The notes under the pieces: generated by a model
The model's database searches: none
What the model was told of the DNA's origin: nothing
What the model saw: only the letters and a program-made list of their open reading frames with translations
From: Sulfuricurvum sp.
GTDB lineage: Bacteria > Campylobacterota > Campylobacteria > Campylobacterales > Sulfurimonadaceae
DNA: 6,018 bases
Direction of reading: 5' to 3'
Assembly: GCA_014764075.1 (NCBI GenBank)
Contig: JACXUE010000133.1
Location: 1-6,018 of the forward strand
Shown: in pieces, positions 1-4,858 of the stretch
Layout of the letters: each line of letters opens with the position of its first letter
Numbering within the stretch: position 1 is the first letter of the stretch
Program-made: the position numbers and the translations under genes

Positions 1-1
1 G

Positions 2-679
2 TTTGATCCACTTTTTAGTTTCGATCGCAAAGAGGTGGGGTATATCATTGCGTATATGAGTGACCAACATTTGATCGATTTGAAACGTGAGTTTCGAGTG
101 GTAATGATGATGGTTTCTTTGATTATTGCGTTAGTGAGTATTTTGATCCTTTATTTTGTCTATCGTATCCGTACACAACATGATCTATTGGTAAAAAATG
201 CCAATACTGATCGATTGACTCAGATCGCAAACCGAGCCTATTTGATCTTGCAACTCGATTATATGTTGAAAGCTTCCCGTCGAAATAACCATCCGCTCAG
301 TCTCATTTTTATGGATATCGACGATTTTAAACTGATTAACGATACTTATGGGCATCGTATGGGGGACAGTGTATTGGTGGAATTAAGCACCCTTGTCTCT
401 CAGCGTATTCGGGAGAGTGATATTTTCGGTCGATGGGGTGGGGAAGAGTTCGTGATAATCTTGCCCAATACCGGATTGAACGAGGCGATAATGTTGGCAG
501 AGAAATTACGGATGATGATCGAATCACACCGATTTGACAATGGGCGCGTTACGTGTAGTTTTGGAGTTGCTCAAATGATCGACGATGATACCGAAGAGAC
601 ACTGATCCATCGCGCCGATATGATGCTCTACGTCGCTAAAGAGGACGGACGAAACCGTGTCCGACCAAAAGCGAACTAG
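2..679 (+). CDS. Membrane-anchored GGDEF diguanylate cyclase, C-terminal part (5' end cut by window)
   Basis: The frame is open from the first bases to TAG at 677-679 (225 residues), so the true start lies outside the window; the GTG at 35 is only an internal codon. The first ~32 residues look like the end of a periplasmic sensor domain. A hydrophobic helix follows (nt ~98-163, VVMMMVSLIIALVSILILY), then a cytoplasmic GGDEF domain from about nt 200. The domain has the nucleotide-binding stretch FMDIDDFKLINDTYGH, the active-site motif GGEEF (nt 437-451) and, five residues before it, RESD (nt 410-421), which fits the RxxD inhibitory I-site. It also has the closing DGRNRV. All key residues are present, so an active, product-inhibited enzyme making cyclic di-GMP from two GTP is expected, responding to an unknown external signal. 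The last codons overlap the end of glyQ on the other strand. Sensor-domain type cannot be told from this fragment. Confidence 0.93.
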   Translation, partial: FDPLFSFDRKEVGYIIAYMSDQHLIDLKREFRVVMMMVSLIIALVSILILYFVYRIRTQHDLLVKNANTDRLTQIANRAYLILQLDYMLKASRRNNHPLSLIFMDIDDFKLINDTYGHRMGDSVLVELSTLVSQRIRESDIFGRWGGEEFVIILPNTGLNEAIMLAEKLRMMIESHRFDNGRVTCSFGVAQMIDDDTEETLIHRADMMLYVAKEDGRNRVRPKAN

Positions 680-1557
680 CCTTTTACCCGTTTGATCCGC
701 TCTTCTTCTTGCGATTTGTAGAGTTCCGCACACCCTTTGGCAAGTTCGCGGATTTTGAGGATATAGTTAGCACGCTCCGTAACTGAGATCGCTTTACGGG
801 CATCGAGGGTGTTAAAGGTGTGGGATGCCATCATACACAGATCATACGCAGGGAGGGGAAGCTCGGCATCGAGACACCGTTTGCACTCGGTGGATTTAGC
901 TTCAAACTCGTGAAAAAGCATTGCTGTATCGGCGATTTCGAAATTGTATTTGCTAAACTCGATTTCTCCCTCTTTATGGATATCACGGTAGAGGGTTTGA
1001 CCGAATGTGTTCTCACTCCATACGATGTCAAATACCGTATCGACTCCCTGTAGATACATTGCCAGACGCTCCGTACCGTAGGTGATTTCAACCGCTACTG
1101 GATCACAGGTGACACCGCCCACTTGCTGAAAATAGGTAAACTGTGTCACTTCCATCCCATTGAGCCACACTTCCCATCCTAGACCCCAAGCACCGAGTGT
1201 TGGAGATTCCCAGTTGTCCTCGACAAAACGGATATCGTGTTCTTTGAGATTTAATCCTAAATATTCCAAACTTTTGAGATAGAGTTCTTGGATATTTTCG
1301 GGACTTGGTTTGATGAGGACTTGAAACTGGTAGTAGCTTCCTAAACGGTTCGGATTTTCACCGTAACGACCATCGGTTGGGCGGCGGCTTGGGGCGACAT
1401 AGGCAACCGACCACGGTTGTGAATCGAGTGATCGTAAAAAGGTTGCAGGGTGAAATGTCCCTGCTCCAGCGGCAATGTCGTAGGGCTGAACGATCGCACA
1501 CCCTTGTTCATTCCAAAATTGTTGAAGTTTTAAAAGCATATCGCCGAACGTAATCAT
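676..1557 (-). CDS. glyQ: Glycyl-tRNA synthetase alpha subunit
   Basis: This is the catalytic alpha subunit of the heterotetrameric (alpha2beta2) class II glycyl-tRNA synthetase; it activates glycine with ATP and charges tRNA-Gly in the cytoplasm. The 293-residue product matches GlyQ along its whole length. Visible landmarks are AGAGTFHPATFLRSL (~30-44), motif 2 SRRPTDGRYGENPNR (57-71), the block from IRFVEDNW to FQQVGG (109-148) and motif 3 EITYGTERLAMY (157-168). The usual GLER is GTER here, a mild change. I chose ATG at 1557 (MITFGDMLLKLQQFW) because family members start there. A GTG at 1596 would add 13 unrelated residues, lacks a ribosome-binding site and would contain the putative glyQ promoter. 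A weak GGGA lies 8 nt upstream of the ATG. The beta-subunit gene glyS is not adjacent. glyQ is the last gene of the minus-strand cluster, 35 nt after the DUF89 stop. Confidence 0.97.
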   Translation of the reverse strand: MITFGDMLLKLQQFWNEQGCAIVQPYDIAAGAGTFHPATFLRSLDSQPWSVAYVAPSRRPTDGRYGENPNRLGSYYQFQVLIKPSPENIQELYLKSLEYLGLNLKEHDIRFVEDNWESPTLGAWGLGWEVWLNGMEVTQFTYFQQVGGVTCDPVAVEITYGTERLAMYLQGVDTVFDIVWSENTFGQTLYRDIHKEGEIEFSKYNFEIADTAMLFHEFEAKSTECKRCLDAELPLPAYDLCMMASHTFNTLDARKAISVTERANYILKIRELAKGCAELYKSQEEERIKRVKG

Positions 1558-1579
1558 ACATATTTCCCGTAAAAAAAGT

Positions 1580-1613
1580 TCGGTATTATAACTCACTCTA
1601 TCTTACAGACAAT
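1580..1613 (-). promoter_or_regulatory. Putative sigma70 promoter for glyQ inside the end of the DUF89 gene
   Basis: Read on the minus strand, a TTGTCT -35-like box (1612-1607; 4 of 6 consensus) and a perfect TATAAT -10 box (1590-1585) are separated by 16 nt. Initiation would fall near 1578, giving a leader of about 20 nt before the glyQ ATG at 1557. Part of the promoter overlaps the last codons and stop of the DUF89 gene. It would let glyQ be transcribed independently of the upstream purE group. Activity is inference from consensus match only. Confidence 0.5.
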
Positions 1614-2450
1614 GGAGCCGATCTTTTGGTTCAACGAAGTGGCAACAACCGAGCATTTTACTTTAAGTAAAAAACATATATTTTCTCGACGCTGGGGAGT
1701 CATACACTCGTAATTCCCCATCCCTTTGGCGATGATCAAATCGGCGTTATCAAAGAGTTTTTTGGCTTCGACTGAAGCGAATTCATAGACGAATCCAGGG
1801 GTTGGGACACCACTGCTCACAACAGAACATATTTTATCGATGTTTGCCTCCAGTGCTTCATCCATGGTTACATCATTGATAATCGGGTTACCACGAACCA
1901 TATAGGTGACACTCAGTTGTGGATAAAGAGTTTGCAGTGATTCGATAGCAAGGGCATCAAAAATATGTTCTCCCGTATTGTCTCCGATGTATAAAACACT
2001 CTTTGCATGAGAGAGCTGCACCCGCAGTTTTTCGGTATCGTCATGATGAAAAGGGAGTTGGAATACCGATGTAATCGCTTCGTGCAAATCAAAGCTCACT
2101 TCAGCGGCAAGATCGATTACATTCCCTACTACCGCAGTTTTGAGTATCGCCATAAAAGGGTCATCGCTTTGTTGGATTGTCTCTTTTAAAAAAGACAGAT
2201 AACCGAGTGCTTGAGTTGTAGCGTACCCTTTTTGTGCTCGGTACAAATCATCAGTATTGGCTAAAATCGCCATTTGTTCATACAGCGGTGCGGCGATAAC
2301 GGGAGGTGAGAGGGTGAAATCGGCATCTTGAAGGGCAGTTTCAACGTACTCTATGATCTGCTTGGTTAGAATCTCATCGGCATGGATAGCTTCACATACA
2401 CGACGGCTTTGGGCTGCTATACAGCCTAGGCACTCTTGTTGAATCGTCAT
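1593..2450 (-). CDS. DUF89 / ARMT1-like metal-dependent phosphatase (damage-control type)
   Basis: The 285-residue product fits the DUF89 (ARMT1-like) family of Co/Ni/Mn/Mg-dependent phosphatases, thought to remove damaged or harmful phosphometabolites. It resembles the compact prokaryotic branch with an N-terminal CxxC pair (C7, C10 in QQECLGCIA), of which archaeal AF1104 is a structural example. Other family motifs are VGNVID (108-113), GDNTGE (156-161, likely metal-binding D157 and N158), RGNPIINDVT (186-195, likely D193) and AKGMGNYE (241-248). The start is ATG at 2450, whose ATGA overlaps the stop of the upstream DUF3972-type gene by 4 nt. No Shine-Dalgarno is seen, so translational coupling is likely. 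An upstream in-frame start at 2483 would add 11 arginine-rich residues and a long overlap, and is less likely. The substrate is unknown; the neighbours (purE, glyQ) do not settle it. A role in sugar- or nucleotide-phosphate clean-up is only a guess. Confidence 0.85.
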   Translation of the reverse strand: MTIQQECLGCIAAQSRRVCEAIHADEILTKQIIEYVETALQDADFTLSPPVIAAPLYEQMAILANTDDLYRAQKGYATTQALGYLSFLKETIQQSDDPFMAILKTAVVGNVIDLAAEVSFDLHEAITSVFQLPFHHDDTEKLRVQLSHAKSVLYIGDNTGEHIFDALAIESLQTLYPQLSVTYMVRGNPIINDVTMDEALEANIDKICSVVSSGVPTPGFVYEFASVEAKKLFDNADLIIAKGMGNYECMTPQRRENICFLLKVKCSVVATSLNQKIGSIVCKIE

Positions 2451-2923
2451 TGAGCGGCGTGGTCGTCGATCACTTTCCCCCACATGAGCTTGTATTTACG
2501 ACGCATAAATTCCACCTCTTGTTGTGAGAGTTTGAGTTGTTCGGTCAATGTGGCGATGGTTTGGCGATCTTCATCATAGAGCTCTTGAAGCGATGCAAGC
2601 GCCTCTTTGAGAAATTCGTTCTCATTTTTAATCGATTCGATCGTCTCCTCCTTAGCGGTAAGCACTTTTTCGTGGAGGTTGATGATCGTTCCGATTGTTT
2701 TTTCGACGAAATTCGCCCCGACGGTGATATCGGTTTCGGAAGCGTTTAGCTCTTCGAGGGTAGCGGGGACAATTCCCGCCATGATGTTGGAGGCATCGAT
2801 GAGCACCTCACCCCCCTCAACAGTGGTAGAGAGTTTACCTCTCATGATTAACGTTTCGATCTCATTCTTATCCATTTGGGTTAAACGTGCGTATTCATTG
2901 ATACTCATCCACTGTCCTTGCAT
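2447..2923 (-). CDS. DUF3972-type conserved protein: HTH-like N-terminus plus coiled coil
   Basis: This 158-residue cytoplasmic protein has no known function. It resembles the Campylobacterota-restricted DUF3972 family, found between purE and glyQ in Campylobacter (recalled as Cj0703). Residues ~7-45 (MSINEYARLTQMDKNEIETL, then IMRGKL and a GGEVLID turn) have the pattern of an excisionase/MerR-like winged helix: a helix-turn-helix, then R/K-G-K-L and a beta wing. Residues ~72-144 are charged and heptad-like, which predicts a long coiled coil. The end, FMRRKYKLMWGKV, looks conserved. The start at 2923 has AGAGG 8 nt upstream. A second ATG at 2908 (MSINEYA) has AAGGA 6 nt upstream and is an almost equal alternative. 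The gene follows purE by 19 nt and overlaps the DUF89 start by 4 nt, so it is in an operon. DNA binding is inference. Confidence 0.83.
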   Translation of the reverse strand: MQGQWMSINEYARLTQMDKNEIETLIMRGKLSTTVEGGEVLIDASNIMAGIVPATLEELNASETDITVGANFVEKTIGTIINLHEKVLTAKEETIESIKNENEFLKEALASLQELYDEDRQTIATLTEQLKLSQQEVEFMRRKYKLMWGKVIDDHAAQ

Positions 2924-2931
2924 TGTTATTA

Positions 2932-2936
2932 CCTCT
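2932..2936 (-). promoter_or_regulatory. Ribosome-binding site for the DUF3972-type gene
   Basis: AGAGG on the minus strand lies in the 19-nt gap after the purE stop, 8 nt before ATG 2923. It supports the longer start. The competing AAGGA ahead of ATG 2908 lies inside the first codons, so either or both starts may be used. Confidence 0.55.
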
Positions 2937-2942
2937 GATGTG

Positions 2943-3359
2943 TTAGGGATTCATAGCAATAAGTGTGCCTAAATGCATTGCGAGATACGCAGCATTGACT
3001 GCGCCCGCATTCCCCAAAGCAACGGTTGCAACCGGCATACCCGATGGCATTTGTACGGTAGAGAGCATCGCATCCATTCCATCCATCGCTCCACCTTTCA
3101 TCGGTACACCGATGATCGGACGGATCGTTTTAGAGGCCAAAACACCCGCGAGATGAGCTGCCATCCCCGCAGCAGCGATAAATACTTGCGCCCCTTTGGC
3201 TTCTGCTTTGGCGATATAATCTTTGGTACGTTCCGGTGAACGGTGCGCTGATGAGATGATGAGTTCATACTGAACTCCGAACGCTTCAAGGGTATCGGCG
3301 CATGATTTCATAACATCATAATCGCTTTTACTTCCCATAACTATGGATACAAATTTCAC
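2943..3359 (-). CDS. purE: N5-carboxyaminoimidazole ribonucleotide mutase, short form
   Basis: Class I PurE moves the carboxylate of N5-CAIR to C4 to give CAIR in de novo purine synthesis, normally as a cytoplasmic octamer. The family signatures are clear: MGSKSD (8-13) and SSAHRSPERT (36-45, catalytic-site His39 and Arg40). AAGMAAHLAGV (63-73) and VQMPSGMPVATVALGNAGAVNAAYLA (102-127) follow. I chose GTG at 3359 (MKFVSIVMGS): a perfect AAGGAG sits 6 nt upstream, whereas the TTG at 3365 directly abuts that AAGGAG. The product is only 138 residues. Bacterial PurE is usually about 160-170, and the C-terminal ~20-25-residue tail seen in E. coli PurE is missing. No frameshift explains this, because the next gene starts 19 nt after the TAA. 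The core active site is complete, so activity is likely. No other pur gene is adjacent. Confidence 0.95.
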   Translation of the reverse strand: MKFVSIVMGSKSDYDVMKSCADTLEAFGVQYELIISSAHRSPERTKDYIAKAEAKGAQVFIAAAGMAAHLAGVLASKTIRPIIGVPMKGGAMDGMDAMLSTVQMPSGMPVATVALGNAGAVNAAYLAMHLGTLIAMNP

Positions 3360-3365
3360 ATTCAA

Positions 3366-3371
3366 CTCCTT
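3366..3371 (-). promoter_or_regulatory. Strong Shine-Dalgarno that fixes the purE start at GTG 3359
   Basis: A full AAGGAG on the minus strand ends 6 nt before GTG 3359, an ideal spacing. It touches the alternative TTG at 3365 with no spacer, which rules that start out. The N-terminus then reads MKFVSIVMGS, matching PurE relatives. Confidence 0.8.
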
Positions 3372-3401
3372 ATTTTGTATTTAAGATGTTGTGATTCACT
3401 C

Positions 3402-3444
3402 AAAAAGCCGCTTTGGTGGCAGTAGTGCCAAGAGGAGCGAAGCT
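3402..3444 (-). terminator. Probable intrinsic terminator downstream of the U32 gene, ahead of purE
   Basis: On the minus strand an imperfect hairpin is followed by a T run. AGC (3444-3442) pairs with GCT (3408-3406), CGCT (3439-3436) with AGCG (3412-3409), and TGGCA (3430-3426) with TGCCA (3421-3417), around a CTAC loop. A TT bulge and a small internal loop interrupt the stem. It runs directly into TTTTT (3406-3402). It would end cheZ-U32 transcription, or act as an attenuator if a purE promoter lies upstream. The same DNA may be part of a palindromic repeat, in which case termination is a by-product. No folding energy was computed. Confidence 0.55.
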
Positions 3445-3470
3445 TTCTGAATTACAACTATGCTCTTTTG

Positions 3471-3498
3471 GTACTTTTCTGGCTAAACAGAAAAGTAC
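3471..3498. repeat. Perfect 11-bp inverted repeat (stem-loop) 3' of the U32 gene
   Basis: GTACTTTTCTG (3471-3481) and its exact reverse complement CAGAAAAGTAC (3488-3498) flank a 6-nt GCTAAA loop. Neither side is followed by a T run on its own transcript, so it does not look like a terminator. It lies 7 nt beyond the U32 stop and 27 nt from the second hairpin. The two together make the whole U32-purE gap look like an inserted palindromic element rather than ordinary spacer. A role in protecting mRNA ends, or status as an interspersed repeat, are both possible. Confidence 0.75.
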
Positions 3499-3504
3499 AA
3501 CACC

Positions 3505-4797
3505 TCAACACTTCGTTACCGTCCCCATATCCTCCGTTGCCGGAATACGAAAAAAGGTGAAGTGCGGCAGCAAAGATGGCAGTTTAAATCGGTTCAAGTT
3601 CCCACTGTGTACTTGATCCCACACTTTGCCGCTTTCAGCTAAGAGTTGATTAAAGGCAATTTTCCACTGCCCATCCTCTTCCCAAATGCGACCGATTTCG
3701 TTATTGACAGCTTTGATATCCGAACCAGTTGGGAAAACCAATTCCATCTCATCACCAGGAAACGTTTTGTATTTACACTCAAACCACTCCCCTGACTCAT
3801 CGACCAAACCGCTCACCTGATGAGTTCCCATCATCATGGTGAAATCGAGATTTTGGGTATCGTGCTTTTCGAACGGGCGGTTGATGAGGTACGCATCGGT
3901 AAAGCCCCGATTTTGCATTGTGTTTAGTTCACGTTGATAGGAATCGCCGTCAAATTGTCCCGCATAATAATCATCGATCGCCTGACGGTATACTTTGGCG
4001 GTGATGGCGGCATAATAGGGAGCTTTGGTACGCCCTTCGATTTTGAGTGAATCGATACACCCCGCATCGAGTATCTCTTTGATATGGCTTGCTAGATTGA
4101 GGTCTTTGGAGTTCATGATGTAGGTTCCAATCCCCTCTTCTTCGACCAATTTGAACAGTGTCCCTGTCTCAGGGCTGGCGGCATAGATCTCATACGGAAA
4201 TCGGCAATCGTTGGCACAGCTCCCCCGATTGGGGACACGACCGCTTTGGAGTGTCGATATGAGGCAACGTCCGCTGTAGGCAAAACACATTGATCCGTGG
4301 ACGAACACTTCGACTTCCAAATCGGGGAGCTCTTTTTTGATTTCGCCGAGATCTTTGAGAGAGATTTCACGTGCGGCAATGATGCGGCGTGCTCCCATAT
4401 CATAGTACACTTGTGCGTCTAGGACATTGAGTACATTCGCTTGGGTCGAGAGGTGCAAAGGTATATGCGGTGCGATTTGGTGGGCGAGTTTGAGCACCCC
4501 TGGGGTGGCTACGATAAACGCATCGGGTTCGAGCGACGCCATTGTGCTGATATGCTCTTTGAGAAGTTTCAGTTGGGAGTTGAACGGGAAACCGTTGATA
4601 GTGACATAGACTTTTTTACCCCGAGCATGGGCATAACCGATCCCCTCTTTAAAACTCTCCATATCGAACTCTTTGCCCGAACGGATCCGAAGTGAAAAAT
4701 GGCTCACCCCTCCGTACACGGCATCGGCACCGTAGTCGATCGCAATTTTGAGTTTTTCAAGATTCCCCGCAGGGGAGAGGAGTTCCACTTTTTTCAA
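3505..4797 (-). CDS. U32-family protein, probable tRNA U34 hydroxylase (TrhP/YegQ-like)
   Basis: This 430-residue protein aligns throughout with E. coli YegQ/TrhP as I remember it: ELLSPAGNLEKLKIAIDYGADAVYGG at the start, HLSTQANVLN (115-124), and the U32 signature from E163 to S181 (EVFVHGSMCFAYSGRCLIS). GSCANDCRF (192-200), GTYIMNSKDLNL (224-235) and SLKIEGRTKAPYY (250-262) follow. C171, C178, C194 and C198 match the cysteine set linked to an iron-sulfur cluster in this family. Though often annotated as a peptidase or collagenase, characterised relatives (TrhP, RlhA) hydroxylate RNA pyrimidines using prephenate. The tRNA U34 role is inferred from similarity. It uses TTG at 4797 (MKKVELLSPAGN), 4 nt after AAAGAGG; no ATG fits. 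The last ~12 residues (PATEDMGTVTKC) extend past the usual end and border a palindromic element. It lies 52 nt downstream of cheZ, as in relatives. Confidence 0.9.
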   Translation of the reverse strand: MKKVELLSPAGNLEKLKIAIDYGADAVYGGVSHFSLRIRSGKEFDMESFKEGIGYAHARGKKVYVTINGFPFNSQLKLLKEHISTMASLEPDAFIVATPGVLKLAHQIAPHIPLHLSTQANVLNVLDAQVYYDMGARRIIAAREISLKDLGEIKKELPDLEVEVFVHGSMCFAYSGRCLISTLQSGRVPNRGSCANDCRFPYEIYAASPETGTLFKLVEEEGIGTYIMNSKDLNLASHIKEILDAGCIDSLKIEGRTKAPYYAAITAKVYRQAIDDYYAGQFDGDSYQRELNTMQNRGFTDAYLINRPFEKHDTQNLDFTMMMGTHQVSGLVDESGEWFECKYKTFPGDEMELVFPTGSDIKAVNNEIGRIWEEDGQWKIAFNQLLAESGKVWDQVHSGNLNRFKLPSLLPHFTFFRIPATEDMGTVTKC

Positions 4798-4830
4798 TAT
4801 GCCTCTTTCGATACTTCAATTAGTGGAGAA

Positions 4831-4836
4831 ATTGTA
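4831..4836 (-). promoter_or_regulatory. Possible -10 box for the U32 gene
   Basis: TACAAT on the minus strand (5 of 6 consensus) lies in the 52-nt gap between cheZ and the U32 gene, with an expected start near 4823 and a leader of about 25 nt. No -35 box is visible. Instead an AT-rich 4-bp repeat lies just upstream, which recalls Campylobacter-type promoters that use periodic AT tracts in place of a -35. The hit could be chance in AT-rich spacer DNA. Confidence 0.3.
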
Positions 4837-4840
4837 TCGT

Positions 4841-4858
4841 TTTATTTATTTATTTATT
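4841..4858. repeat. Tetranucleotide repeat (TTTA)4.5 at the cheZ stop codon
   Basis: TTTA is repeated four and a half times. Read as cheZ it gives AAT AAA TAA followed by further ATAA units, so the stop codon at 4850-4852 is inside the repeat. Gain or loss of units would leave the CheZ protein unchanged but alter the spacer to the U32 gene. The tract is short for a highly mutable repeat. Confidence 0.7.

Noticed and set aside
820..1053. Plus-strand frame opposite glyQ
   Set aside because: It is wholly antisense to a clear, conserved gene and its translation shows no family pattern.
1558..1596. Longer glyQ start at GTG 1596 (MSYNTELFLREIC)
   Set aside because: The 13 extra residues have no counterpart in GlyQ, no Shine-Dalgarno precedes the GTG, and a promoter-like sequence overlaps the stretch.
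2451..2483. Longer DUF89 start at 2483 (MGESDRRPRRS)
   Set aside because: It would overlap the DUF3972 gene by 37 nt; the arginine-rich residues are out-of-frame coding of that gene's end. ATG 2450 gives the usual short lead to the CxxC motif.
2943..2990. Frameshift as the cause of the short PurE
   Set aside because: The next gene begins 19 nt after the stop, so no reading frame in the available DNA could supply the missing 20 or more residues without a deep overlap.
3366..3504. Purine riboswitch or other structured leader ahead of purE
   Set aside because: The hairpins do not form the three-way junction or show the conserved core expected of a purine riboswitch; a terminator or repeat explains the structure better.
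3413..3616. Plus-strand reading frame of 67 codons across the U32-purE gap
   Set aside because: It runs through both palindromes and antisense to the U32 3' end, has no recognisable motif and no good ribosome-binding site; it is a by-product of the repeat-like DNA.
4441..4695. Plus-strand frames opposite the U32 gene
   Set aside because: Shadow frames of a well-supported coding sequence, with no independent evidence.
4809..4839. Hairpin CGATA...TATCG with inner CAAT...ATTG in the cheZ-U32 gap, considered as a terminator
   Set aside because: On the minus strand it is followed by AAAGAGG, not a T run, and the stem is short with a 3-nt bulge; the T-rich stretch lies on the wrong side for cheZ transcripts. 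It could at most modulate U32 translation.
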